In this document: positions 11,490 to 23,800 of the stretch, piece after piece
Layout of the letters: each line of letters begins with the position of its first letter
Position numbering within the stretch: position 1 is the first letter of the stretch
Assembly (NCBI GenBank): GCA_035235625.1
Contig: CP141150.1
Location: forward strand, 4,340,001 to 4,404,000
Source: Saururus chinensis
Lineage: Eukaryota; Streptophyta; Magnoliopsida; Piperales; Saururaceae
Direction of reading: 5' to 3'
Length of the DNA: 64,000 bases
Made by a program: the position numbers and the translations under genes
Notes under the pieces: model-generated
What the model saw: only the letters and a program-made list of their open reading frames with translations
Told to the model about the DNA's origin: nothing
Database searches by the model: none

Positions 11490-11984
11490 CTTTATGTAGG
11501 CAAGAGATATCCTTTTTCTGAGACCTAAATCCATTTCCCACAGGTTTTGTATAATAAATTCTGATTGGTGTCTGAGAGTTGATGGTTGCTAATGAAGTCA
11601 ATATCCTAAAAGCAGTGTACAAAAAAATTTTACACCTAGAATTCTAGATTATTCAAACAGCTTGTTTGCAGCTATAAAGTTCAAGCATTTTAACAAAGAT
11701 AATGATATTTGCTAGCAATACTCCTCAATGAAGTCATTTTCCATTGTAAAATGAAGCATTTACAGAAGAAACTGGTGATACCACAGAAGAAAAGTACTCC
11801 GCCATTTGACGTTTAGAGACAATTTGTTCAAGTTGCACAATAATATGGGCCTCAGAAAGAAGATGAAAAGTTTGAAACATTTTGCTGTAAATAATACACT
11901 AATTTCACAAATCCAATAACCCTTTGCTGGTTGGGGAGTGAGTCCACACTTTCACATGTTAACCAATTGATTGATAGCTTTATG
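11490..11984. other. Shared 3' region between convergent U-box and POLD2 genes
   Basis: Only 495 bases separate the two stop codons. The stretch is AT-rich with no coding signal. It must hold both 3' untranslated regions, so the two transcripts may overlap tail to tail. Confidence 0.6.
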
Positions 11985-14900
11985 TTAAAACTCCAAATTC
12001 GTTGAGAAGCTGAGAGTGTGGCATTCGAGGTTCCTCGTGTTAAGCTGAGGCAGAAAACAAGAAATATAGCGGTTAAAGTTGTACTATTATATCCAAGGTA
12101 CAAGGAAGTCATAAACTTAAATTACATCATACATCATCTCTGAAAGAAAAAGGATCAAAAAAGGAAAAAATTAATTGATGCAAAGATATAAGCAGCTTCC
12201 ACTGATTTTCACAAACATGGTTGTCTTGTCTTGAAAGATTTCCATGAATGCCTATGACATTTGGCAAAGACATAACCTTACACTAAAAGAGGTCATACCA
12301 CAACTGCCGTTCCAGTCTCACAAAATTTCGGAATGCAGATAAGCCTCACTAGTTGTCCCTCTGGTCCTACATGATAGAAATTTACCGTTTCTCCAGGTTA
12401 AGTTAATGGATATTTATAGCATCACTTGAGCTAAAAATATACAGCCGCACCTTGCAAAAGACGAGTGTCATATTTATCCTGATTTCCTATAAAGTAAACA
12501 TCAGGGCAGCTCTCAATGAAGAATGGATCCCTATCAGTGAATGGGTAACACCCTGCCAGGATAGATCCAGTTCAGAATAGCAACGTCTACACTTCAGAAA
12601 TCATATTGGATGAAACATTCATGTGATATGCAATTTACCAAGGGTATTAGGTGCTGTAGGTGCAAGATGCCTCCACTTTAATGTTCGCTCCATAAAATCA
12701 AGTTTATCTTTTGCCTCAGAGTACTTGTCAAGATCATCTATGTTCTGACCTGACGTGCCAATAAACCTGGCAAAGACATAGTGCAGGTCAATAACTCCAT
12801 GGGTACAAAAACTTCCAAATGACGTAATTAACATATCCAAGCTTACCTAACATCATCAAGCTCAAAAGCATGAGGGTTTGTGCATGAAAAAAAGGTATTA
12901 TAAGCAGATGCTCCTGGAAAGAGACACCTATGTAGAGGCTGAAGCCCGGAGAAAGAAAGATAATGTAAAGCATATATAATCAACCTCACAATGATTTTAG
13001 ATATAATGGGCCAAGGCATGAAACAGTACCTGTTGAGGCAGGGCAAAGTTAGCCGGGTCATGTTGCCCTGGCATGATATCCACATGCACAGCTGATGCAA
13101 GCTGCATATGTGAGGAAAATGAGAAAAGAAATGAAGATCTGTGAAAATAACATTAAATTCAGATGATTAAAAATGATGGGAAGTCAAAATGAGTGGAAAC
13201 GAAGCATAAATATTTTTACCGTCCTTAAAAGAAACACAGACCTCTGTCAACAAAATGTCCAGCTCTCTGATTGGTTCTGACAGCTTAGAATGATCCTTTG
13301 TAGCCAAGGTCTATAGTCAACCAAACAATTGTGTAAACGTCTTTCATACTAATGTTCTTTGATACATGTCTAACATTTTAGAATTCAGTCAAACAACACC
13401 AAAGAGAAAAAACATGCACGACACTAGCAATATCTCTGTTTTACCTGGCCAGCCAGAAGTCCCAAAGAAATTTTGACAGAATTGCCAGCAATAACTACAT
13501 GAACAATTTCTGATGCAATACTTTGCTCCTGTTTAAAATCAATCCTCACAGGTAAGGACGTGGAGGAAATCACAGAACCAATCATCTATTGAAGTGAAAG
13601 AAATCAATCAACTTAACAGTTTATACCTTTTCATCACCCAAATGCCCTGCAAGGTGGTCTACGAGAAGCTGGAACTGTAGCGGATTAGACACACTACTTC
13701 CCACACTCAGACCTGAGACGAACACCACATATTTGTCCTCTCCTGCAGCCAACACAGGAGAAAAATATAAAGATCAGCAATCAAGGTGTAAAGAGTAATT
13801 TTCCAAAAAGGATTTTCTTCGTACCATAGAAATATTAAGAGCTTGAGATAAGAGATGCACATTTTTATCATAAAATAATTAATTTAGGACTAGAATTCAT
13901 GAAAGTATTGTTACTCGTTTTGAGCACTACTTGCTTGAAGCTGCAAAGGTATTTGAGGTGGAAAGCCAGCTTCAAGAATATCTTGGACCAAGAAGTCTCC
14001 ATCAACAGTCCCTTTTCCATGAAGAGATACAACAACTCCTAAAAGAGTAAAGAAGACAAATTTAGAAAAAAATTCATCTGACTGAGTCCCTACTTCACTT
14101 GAAAGTAGCATTTTATGCTCACCCATCCCAGAAAGGTATAATTAACATAAGATTAACAAACACCCTTTGTCTCACCATAAGAGAGAAAGTCATGTTTTAA
14201 GGTGTCCCAGGTTCCAAGTCCCAGTAGTGCAGGTTCCGAGACCAATTACCCTTGTTTCCCTCAAAATCCTTAACCATTGTCCCACCTTTCAAAATAATAC
14301 TAAAACTAATAGCAATCATAGAAGATTGAAGTAATACACTGGTCAGTCTCTCAAGGAAAAATAAAAATTGAACAGGAAATCCTCTTTCATGTTGAATACA
14401 GATATAAGAGTAATGCGAAGTTGTCTACCTGTCACATATACAGATGGAGAGAGGATATCACCAGCAAGCTTAACCCTTCCACTCTCATCTTCTAAAACAA
14501 GGTGGTCATCTGGATGCACAAAATTATGTGGCATCACGAGAGGTACCACTGATCTCTGCAGGTAGGACCAATATGAGGATGGAAGAACAATGAGTCCAAG
14601 CCGTGAACTTGATGAGAGAAAGTTCAAACTCACACCTCTTTGGAATACTCATCGAGAATAGACGGTTTCAGCTTCATCTGCTTAAACAAGGTTCCGACAA
14701 TGATACATTCTTTCCCTTCCTCAAGCCCCAAGACTTTTCGAACTGCATTATTATGCAAAAGAAAAAAAGATGCCACTCAGAGGAAATGTAGTCAGGGACA
14801 TAAAGCATCAAGCAGATTCAAATTTGAAGAAAGGGACCCATAATTCTAAGTTTATATGGGTCAAAAGGATAATCAAAAAGAAAAGTTACAGTTAACAAAG

Positions 14901-15384
14901 CTACACTATTTCCTATATCCCTAGTTAACCAACAGCATCACTCCAAGAGGAGATCTTTTCTGCCGTAGGAACCTCAAGACATATATAGCAACGAAATCAA
15001 CAAGTACCCACAAACAAAAATTTAAAAATAACTAGACGAAAAGTTTAGTGCAGGCAAATGAGCACCTGGAAGGTGGGGCTTCCACTTTCCGGCAGCCGAA
15101 TGGAGCAAAGCTCTCAGCTTGTGGAGACGGGCAAAGTAGATTTGGCTGTACTGCTGGCCCTTGTACTTCTCCGACCGAATCAAAAACCTCTCGTCCTAAT
15201 GCACAAACAGAGCAACATAACTCAGAATTCGTGACACCATTTCTTCGCGTCGGGGAGACACGAAATGATGATAACGAGAATGGGAAGAGAGAATTGAAGA
15301 ACATGGGTTCGAACGTACACAAGGCTTGTAGAGGGCTTGCTTCCGCCGGAGGCATTTCTGGCCGTCGACCTCCATCGCCGCCAT
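11985..15384 (-). CDS. POLD2: DNA polymerase delta small (regulatory) subunit
   Basis: This is the B-subunit of DNA polymerase delta. It holds the catalytic subunit and links it to the smaller subunits during lagging-strand synthesis in the nucleus. Fourteen exons: 15384-15319, 15195-15066, 14742-14636, 14555-14429, 14038-13931, 13742-13627, 13528-13445, 13310-13242, 13101-13030, 12938-12847, 12766-12639, 12552-12451, 12366-12299 and 12044-11985. All join in phase to give 442 aa, the normal plant length. The OB-fold segment has HPDDHLVLEDESGRVKLAG and GDFLVQDILEAG. The inactive calcineurin-like phosphoesterase fold shows KYVVFVSGLSVG, FPGASAYNTF, SGQNIDDLDKYS and RHLAPTAPNTLG. The last exon (NLECHTLSFST) is needed to complete the C terminus; reading on from exon 13 would stop early in the intron. 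The start at 15384 is followed by a second in-frame Met (residue 4), so initiation could be at either. The gene looks intact. Confidence 0.96.
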
Positions 15385-15435
15385 GGCCGGAAGAGGCTTC
15401 TGCTGCTATCGCCGGTCAGAGCAGAGGCTGAACAC

Positions 15436-15443
15436 GCGGGAAA
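15436..15443 (-). promoter_or_regulatory. E2F-type site upstream of POLD2
   Basis: GCGGGAAA on the plus strand is TTTCCCGC on the gene strand, a perfect match to the E2F consensus TTTSSCGC. It lies about 55 bases upstream of the POLD2 ATG. E2F control of S-phase replication genes is well established in plants; use of this particular site is inferred. Confidence 0.65.
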
Positions 15444-15474
15444 GTGGTAAAAGGGCGGGTGCGTAAAACACAAA

Positions 15475-15601
15475 TGGGCTTATGTCATGTTGGGCCTAGA
15501 CGGCAACATAATCATTCAGCAAAATTGGCTGCCTCTTTTGGGCTTTCTATAGGCCCAGGCCCACTGAAAAAGTCGACTCATAGCCCAGTGGCCATTGGGC
15601 T
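15475..15601. promoter_or_regulatory. Cluster of seven site II (TGGGCY) elements upstream of POLD2
   Basis: TGGGCT or TGGGCC, on either strand, occurs at 15475-15480, 15491-15496, 15539-15544, 15552-15557, 15558-15563, 15582-15587 and 15596-15601. Site II boxes are bound by TCP factors and are typical of plant genes expressed in cycling cells, such as PCNA. The cluster fits a replication gene and marks the likely core promoter. Confidence 0.7.
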
Positions 15602-16261
15602 AAGAAACAGATAACGTTAAATTTTCTACGTGATCACCTACGTGATAGATCACCACCCTACTTTGAGAAGTGGGGCTCACAAATCAACGATTGTGGATCA
15701 TGCTTGAGTCCATGACATCAAATTTAGAAGTAGAAATAGCCTTGTGGAACCAACTTCTCCTTTTTTTTAATTAAAAATAGAGTATTATAAACACCGTGGC
15801 TAAATAATGCGTGTTTTTACCGTGTGCTTGTGTGATTTGATGACTCCAACCCCTAAGCACGTTCTCCACATTCACTTTAAGGCACGAGCTTCTCATTTTT
15901 CTTTAAAAATAAATCAAATTTTGAACAAGAACTTACAAGTTGGTTCCTTTTCTATTGGCAAAGTATATTAATAAGCTTATGCTGATTAAATTCGATATGC
16001 CATATGAAAAATGTACAAATTTTGTTTTAAAGTTCAAATTATGGGCGGGAATTTTATTGTGGAAAAATTATCCAATCACGAGTAACCCCCTCAAAATCTA
16101 TACTCCTTTCAGAAAATGGACACCAAACCAAGATTCTTAATTCAAATACTTTAAGGTGGCTTACACATAAAGTAAGAATTTTTTTTTTGGTACAGGCTGA
16201 AACTATATCAACTAGAAGCTGCAATACTTGAATTCATACAACCCAATACATCTCGTTTAAT
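15602..16261. other. AT-rich spacer upstream of POLD2
   Basis: No gene or recognisable element. The 66-codon open frame at 15940-16140 has no family features. Confidence 0.5.
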
Positions 16262-16600
16262 TGTTTTTCTTAGAAATGTAGGAGTGCTATGAAACCAATA
16301 GCAAGAGAATCCATCAAGACATAATTTGCCAACTGATCAGCTGGTTGATTATGCTCCCTGTATATTTCGATCCTTGCAATGTAGATATATAGGCCTTTAT
16401 CTTTCTCACGATAGCACTACCATGAAACTTCATCATTGTTTATATTAATTAGAAATGAAATGAATAATGGCACTATAGTCACCCTTGATAACCAGTTTAA
16501 GTGTGTGTAACTAATAAGCAAGTTCAAGTCCAAACAAACATGCATAAGCTTCCCTAAAAATGAAAGACCGAAAAGGAAGTTCGATTGAGAAACTAGCTAG
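16262..16600 (-). pseudogene. Degenerate plant LINE-type RNase H (RVT_3) fragment
   Basis: On the minus strand one frame reads IARIEIYREHNQPADQLANY, which resembles the C-terminal end of the RNase H-like domain found in plant LINE-derived reading frames. Upstream, FREAYACLFGLELAY and LKLVIKGDYSAIIHFI resemble its central part. Several stops interrupt the frame and nothing upstream of this domain is recognisable. It is an old fragment of non-LTR origin. Confidence 0.6.
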
Positions 16601-16899
16601 ACAATATACCAGCCACAGCAGATCCTATAAGCTTGGTATTATAGCAACCGATGCCACCCATTTGGAAGGAGCTAAAAACATGTCCACATCATTAGTGCCC
16701 AGTTATATTTTTCTTTTCACCGTAAAGAATTCAAGTCATGATGCCGATCCCTTATTACACAATTTCATAATATACCAATCGAAGGCCACTTACACAAAAT
16801 CTTTCATGAATATCCTAGTTATAACAATGTTTGTCCTTTCAGTTTCGTCAGCACAAAAATTAGAGACCACTGAACCTAATAAAAGATGATCGCACACTA

Positions 16900-17397
16900 G
16901 GGCTGTTTGAGTGTAATTTTTTTTAAAATTAATTTTAATAATTATTGCCAAATGAGTATTCAGTTGATAATAAAAAAAAATAGAATAAATTTAAATGTCG
17001 CATCAAACTCATTTTTAAAATTTTAAATTAATATAACTTTCCTTTTAACTCATACACTCATATTCTTGGTACTCTTATACTTCTAAATTTGAGTCATATA
17101 AAATAAGATCCTACATAAGAAAGTAATTTTAAACTTTTAATATAAGCCCCATCTATATAACACAAACTCAAATTGAAATAAAAAATAACATAATTTTTAA
17201 TTATAAAATAGGAAGCTGGGAGCCAGAATCACCTTCTTGTGATTCGGTGATTCCAGATAAATACGACATAGAATCAACTTTTGAGCAAATTTTTTTATTC
17301 TGCCCACCTCCTGCACCCAATTAAAATTCCGGTAATTCCGACTAAAATTAGGGCAAACTCAATAAATTTTTACCAAAATTTCACACCCAAACAGCCC
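16900..17397. mobile_element. Non-autonomous DNA transposon (MITE, 498 bp)
   Basis: The terminal inverted repeats are GGGCTGTTTGAGTGTAA (left) and, as reverse complement, GGGCTGTTTGGGTGTGA (right). CTA on both sides (16897-16899, 17398-17400) could be a 3 bp target duplication, suggesting PIF/Harbinger. The GGGCTGTTTGG end also occurs in other MITE groups, so the superfamily is uncertain. The interior is very AT-rich and non-coding. Confidence 0.72.
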
Positions 17398-19404
17398 CTA
17401 ACCCCTAAATTGAGCATAATGGGGGTTTAGAAGCTTAATGACTCACTTGTCCATCTAGAGTTTCTAAAATAACAACCAAAGCAAGCAAAATAAATGATCA
17501 CCCCCTTTATTGAAAACGGTTGGAGGTTCAAAATTCACAAAATGACATATTATCTGAAAACTGACAGAAACTAAGCAGAAATAAATTCCAGTCCTCATCA
17601 ATCTTGGGGTACGTACTCCAACTTCTGCAAGCCAGTGGATATTTCTGCATCGCAAGTTGTCAATTAGATTTCAGGGAAGATTTCTAAAGGAAAATTTATC
17701 AATTTCCCAATTAGACAAGAAATCATTTAAAAAACGTAGTTCCTGGATATTGCATGCAGTCATAAATATAAATTAGAGAGATAAAAGTACGAGCTCAGGA
17801 AAAAAAATCATTCCTGCTTGAGGCAGATGCATAGCGGAAAAGTGTGTCACAAATAGCTGAACAAGTTAAAGATTAATTAAATATATACAGTCCCTAGCAG
17901 TCAGTAATTACCATCCATAATGTCAAGGGAATAAAGATAAGGATAACCTTTCGCTGAATAATTTATTGAATCAACTCATTACTTGCACATCTTGAGCCCA
18001 TCTGTCTCTACACATAGATCCCCTGTCAACCTTATTTGGGGAAGACCCTTAGTATCTAATGTTCACCACAATCACGGAAAATGGAGGAGAGAACCTTTAA
18101 TAGATTATCATTTAGCTTTTGCTCTGTCCCCCCAAATTACCAGAGGCAGATGGCTTCTAAAGTTTCACTTCACGTTTGCTTCTGCCTCTCAGATACTCCA
18201 TTGTCCATACACCAATTTGAACAGAATAGGTACATGATGCATCAATTATTTGGCACAAGAACCACCAAAACCATGAAAATGTAACCATAAAACCCATGAA
18301 AACCATTTATATATCCTGCATGAACATGGATGAGAAAGGGACATTCTTAACTAAAAGAAAAATTATGCGGTACCATGCATACACATAATGTGTACAGTAT
18401 TTGAATTTTCCAATATGTCAATATGCACTTTAACTAAATATCACTTTTCCGTAATTAAAGAAATTTTATTAAAATTTATACGTTGTAGGCTCCCTGTTTT
18501 ATCTATACTTTCCTCAGCTTTTCAAATACACATTTGCATATGATACAAAAGCAACAGAATTCAGTTAGCTACAACATAACAAACAGCTAGCTATTGGAAA
18601 TGGAGTAGGGATATAAACAACCCTTAGGCTGCACTTAACAATAAAAAAGCATCCACATAGCAACATCCATCTCCTCTACCAAATAGCATTGGGACTATGA
18701 GGGGCTCCTTCAGTGCCGTTAAGGATAAAATTTGTCTACCATATGAGAAAAGAAACTCCTTTTTGTGCATCAATACTGTCATGAAAACAGACCATCAAAG
18801 CAAACACCCCAAACAATGTCCAAATATTACTTTTTGTCTTTTATAAAACGTTTCCACATCAATACATTCTTCCTAGACCCCTAAATTAACTTAATCAAGT
18901 CATATTTGTCTTCAGAATTTATAGAGAAAAACTAACCTCGTGCCTTGGCTCCTGCAATAAACATTTAAGCTACAATGAGTAAGCCTACCCATTCGATAAA
19001 TTTCACACTAAATCAATTAGAGATATACAAAAATATTTAATTTTTCCTCCTAAATCACACCAAATTGTACTAGCATTATGATCAACGGCCAGCAGAACTA
19101 GAACATTCGTTAATTTAAATGAAAATATCATAGATATACCACAACCATATATTCCAGGAAATCAGTAGGAACACACTTAATATGAATAGCAAAATAGAAC
19201 TACTGGAAACGCAGGGTAAATAAAAAATTCAATGAATTCATACATCAGGAGATCAATATCGATAATTAGAGAAGGACTAAAACTGCGATTCTAGGAGATA
19301 TAAGAACGATATATAGCTAAATCAATGGGATTATTATAGGAAGACGACAGATCGAACCTGGGGGAAGAAAACCCATATGCGGAAATTGGATTTTGAGATC
19401 GTTT
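17398..19404. other. AT-rich spacer, no recognised feature
   Basis: Two kilobases with no supportable gene. It lies downstream of the small minus-strand gene at 19405-19593 and may include its 3' untranslated region. Short open frames near 17464-17655 and 17983-18284 look fortuitous. Confidence 0.45.
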
Positions 19405-19593
19405 TCACACGGACTTCAGCTTCCTGGGGTCGTCCTCGGGGCAGTACCAGAGGGCGGCGAACATGGCGCCGGGGAAGACAATATACTCGGAGAAGCTCGC
19501 AAGCCTGGCGACCATGGGCTCCCCCTGCATGAACATTCCTCCCCTGAACAGCTTCAGCTTCTGCACTATCGCACCCATCTCTTCCGTCTTCAA
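19405..19593 (-). CDS. Small conserved-looking protein of unknown function (62 aa)
   Basis: A 62-codon frame starting MKTEEMGAIVQKLKLFRGG and ending DDPRKLKSV. It is GC-rich relative to its AT-rich surroundings, which is typical of a real short plant exon with a CpG-rich start. The middle (SEYIVFPGAMFAALWY) is hydrophobic and could be a single membrane-spanning segment, with a charged N-terminal helix before it. I do not recognise the family. The start is the first Met after an in-frame GC-rich leader. A longer frame exists at 19334-19609 in another phase but has weaker composition. The decayed hAT end begins about 165 bases upstream. Confidence 0.55.
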   Translation of the reverse strand: MKTEEMGAIVQKLKLFRGGMFMQGEPMVARLASFSEYIVFPGAMFAALWYCPEDDPRKLKSV

Positions 19594-20159
19594 CCTCGCT
19601 CGCCACCACCAGCCCTTTCTCGGCCTGTGCTACGGGTTGTGGGGTGGGTTCTTATCGGACGCCGCTTCGGGTCGGACCGGGCGCGGGTGGGGTTCTGAGT
19701 CCTACTTGGTTAGATGTAAAATGACTCTTCCCTTTGTGGCTGCACCTCCACCTGTATGTAAAAGTGGCAAAAGGCCGGGCTGGCCTAAGCTTTGACCCTC
19801 ATCTCCAAAGGCATGCCCGAAACAGCCCTAGGGTACGAAAGTGCCTGCTAACCCACGAGCCCTCTATTTTTTTTTTAAATGTCTACATAACATTATAATT
19901 TTATTTAATTTTATAAATTTTTATAATTTTAAATATTAAAGAGATAAGAATTACATTACTATAATACGAGTACATTTTAATTAGGTTTGGTACCTACTTA
20001 CCTATTTATTATTTATAATTTAATATTAACATACTTATGCAACTCTATTTTAAAAGTCTAAGATAAAAAAATACATTTAAACTTTCTAAGAAATTAAAAT
20101 TTTATTAAAATTTTCTTGTAACTTCTTTTCTAATTTTAGAGTTTGTTTTCTCTCTTCTA

Positions 20160-20795
20160 CATCTAGTTAATCCTTCAAGTAGACACAATATTTCATCGTT
20201 GTTGGATCTAAGCAACTCCTCCGATCGTCTAGTACCCTCTTTCCTACACTAAAAGTAGACTTTGAAGCCACTATAGACATTGGAGGAGTTAGTATAAGTA
20301 ATTCATTATTAGAGGTAGTACTAGTATTTTTTTGTTTATTTCTACTAAGTAATAACCAAGAAGAGTCACTTTTATTTATAGAAGGAGTTGGAGCAATAGT
20401 CATTTGCTACCATACATAGATTCGTATGTATTTTATAAAAATATAAGATATTTTTATTTTCTTTGATATATTTATTAGATTCTAAAGACATATTATTATA
20501 TATATCATCTACTAATATTTGTATACCACTTAACTTAATTCTAGGGTCCATAATTGCACCTAATAAAAAATCATAGGAAGTTCTTTCCAATATTTTTTAT
20601 ATTTTATTTCCATTGGCCCCATAATCATATTAAATACATCATTATCTCTATATTCTGAAAACATAAGAGTAATATTATAGAGTTGATTAAGAACTGAAGA
20701 AGAAGTAAGATAATATATACCTGATAATTGTTTAGTGGCTTCATAAAAAATATGTAAAAAATTCATACTAACTATCAAAATTTCAAAATTACTAT
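20160..20795 (-). pseudogene. hAT transposase, C-terminal part with dimerisation domain
   Basis: Frames overlapping on the minus strand give FYEATKQLSGIYYLTSSS, NDVFNMIMGPMEIKYKKYW, then AIMDPRIKLSGIQILVDDIY. The hAT C-terminal dimerisation signature follows (TPPMSIVASKSTFSVGKRVL, then DDRRSCLDPTTMK). The family expects SxxxSxxxFSxxGR here. At least two frame shifts break it. It continues into 25609-26661 once the intervening insertion is removed. Confidence 0.85.
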
Positions 20796-20800
20796 CACAT

Positions 20801-23800
20801 TGTCACACCCGAGGTTTTACTACACATTTACTTTAAAATTTTACTAAAAATTTATTTCAAAACATATATGTAAATCAAATTAAACAACAAAATTCAAAAC
20901 TTGTGAAAATAATTTTCATAAATTAATTCATCACATGACAAAACCAACATTCTAAGGCGTGACCCGAAACGAAGAGATAAAGTAAAACCTGCTATGACCA
21001 TGGTCTTTAAAAACATATGCATCCCATGCCTTTATGAGTACAAGTTTTTCAATAGTCTGTATTCTGATTCATACATATATACACAAGTCCATAAAATAAT
21101 ACATTTTAACTCTCACCTGAATCAATACAGGAGATCGTAGCACTAAAATCTACATAGCTTCACACATGTTCGTTGTACTCGAGGTCGAGTAAAAATAGTC
21201 CACCACAGGTTATAGTCCAATCCAAAAAGCCATTGATCAACATGCAAAAGCCTCTAAACGAAGGGGCTAAAAATAGGGTAAGTGAGTATTTTCATACTCA
21301 CTAGGAAAATACCTAGTAGGGGAAACAAATCAATGAACTTCATAAGTTCTACATAGATGCATTCATGCAACTACACATGAAGTAAGCAAGATATAAAATA
21401 TAAATAAAGTCTCACATAAATAGTCATACTAACTAAACTTATACTTATTCTCACGTCATACTCTTACACTTACACTTTGATCAGAGTCTTATCAACTTAC
21501 TCGTAAAATCTTACACTTACAACATACACATACTCATATGACCTTAATCGTACAAACTTACTTGCACTACCTTACTGGTACAATCTTACTCTTACTCATA
21601 AACATACTCTTATCGTCTTCCTTAGAAGCTCACACTTACCCTTATCTGAATCTTACACATACTGCTTACTCAAAATTTGATACATATAACTTACTCTTAC
21701 TGTTGTACACATGCTATTGACAACTGAAGCTCATTACAATTAATAAGCTACATCGTCGGAAAGGAAGGGAATGCCACTTGGGCGTCACCTTAACCTTCAG
21801 GGAGCAACTAGATACCATGGACTTTTTCGAAGGCGAGGCACACCTATGCTCATGGGGCACAAAATCAAATAGGTAAGAGCAGGTCTATGATACTGCTTAC
21901 CTAAGCGCGCAAATGCCCATTCTTTGGGGCCATATAGTGCTAACTAAGGGCGAAAATCGTACGATGCCACTCTTGGGTAGAAATCTTATAGTGCCACCCT
22001 TGGGCAGAACATACAGTGCCATCTGTAGGCAGAAAAACATACAGAATCCACAAAGGGCGGAAACTTACAACATTCTCAACAGAGCATCAAATGTCTGGGC
22101 CGAAATACAGCACCAAGACCAATCACGTAGGATAACACCAGGGCTAGGCCAAGAAGGATGCTCAATCGATTACTTATCGGCTATCTCAAACACAAAACTT
22201 AATCCGTCGAAACCCTCAGTCTCAACTCACAATGTTATTGAATTATGGTTACTTACCATTTAAGTTCATATTAGGTAACTTATGCATGTATAATTAGGTT
22301 GCCAACAAGGCTAGAAATATGCCCATTTTGAAGCTCCAATCCACAAAGGTAGCATTCTTTACTTAGCTTATCCCCCACCCTTACACTTATAGCCTTATGG
22401 ATCTCTGCATAGCCTTACTTGTCAAACTCGAACTCCATACCGGCATATTCTTACTATCATCTACTTACGACCTTACATTCCACACCATTCGCCTTAGAAC
22501 CATATCGTCTTACTCGAACTCCTCAAGGAAACCCTTTAGACCTAAATCTCGTCATCAAACCCTTACTAATTCCTTACTCATTGTTTTTCTATTACAATTC
22601 ATATTACGTACATTATGTGGGTACAATTATGTTGTCCACTCTCACTAATTCACAATCCCCCAAAGACGGTAAGAACCTTGAATCTTCCAAATCCTTACAT
22701 CACTTAGGTTTTCTGGTCATTGTCCAACGTACCACCCGACTCAATCCAAACCAATTCTTCAATCTCATCAAATACAACATTTGCCAGTCAATCTTATGTC
22801 TTTCCTCGCCCAACATACGATCACAATTTCCATGTCATAGCCCATGAAGTACCCCTTCAACAAACTTACAAACATACATACTCGTGCCCATCGATTACAC
22901 CCCACCAGGCTACAACAAAGATCTATCACACGCTTTGATCACATACATATAATTCATAACAACTTACTACCGTACCCTTAGTCTTCACTAACATACGCAC
23001 AATTCACATACATAAAACATACTTATTTTATCAGCATTTATCATGCAAAGAATTAAGTTATAAACTCCTAGCATGCTACTACACAATCAAAGCATGCTAT
23101 AATGAAATTATGAGTTCAAGGTCCCCTACCTCATAATCCACTTGAGTTTGATGGCGAGTATACGATGGTGGCAACGTCGATGGTAGAATAGGCAGCCAAA
23201 AGCATTACACTGAGAGAGTTGTTGTCCCGAGGATTTTTAGAGATGCTGGAATTAATCTCGATAAGGTTAGACTAATTTCACTCGAAACAAAGGTTGGGTG
23301 GACTAAGGCGGCCAGACATAAAGTTGTGCCACTAGAAATGACAAAAGCGACCACAAAATTAGGGGGGGTGACTGATTGGAGGTCGGCCAATAGTTTAAAA
23401 CACTTTGTTGGCCACAAAATGTTAAAATAGACCACGAGCTACATCTAGCGGCAACAATTCCTCATTGTTGAAGCCTCACAACATGCCCAAGGATTTGGTT
23501 GCATACTAACAGACATAGGAGAGATAGAGGAGGGCTTTAACGGCCATATTGCCTAGTGGTGGAGTCATTCCATCGTCATACTCCGCAAAGGTGGTGCCTT
23601 TTACCTAAACTACATGCGCAACACAAGCGTGCATGGTAAAGGGGAAACCATGGGGAAGGGTAGGTTGTCGGTGGGTTCTGAAATGACTCAGGCTAGTGGA
23701 AGCCGGATCCAACCACTCACGTACGGAATTGGCTTTTGAACAACATATGCATGTATTGTCACAACCAAACCCTAAAAGGGTGGCCTGTCACGGAAAATGT

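Noticed and set aside
12260-12298. POLD2 ending at the TGA just after exon 13
   Set aside because: The stop lies in a GTATGA donor. A phase-matched exon at 12044-11985 supplies the conserved NLECHTLSF C terminus.
15048-15431. 127-codon plus-strand open frame
   Set aside because: It is antisense to POLD2 exons 1 and 2 and has no features of its own.
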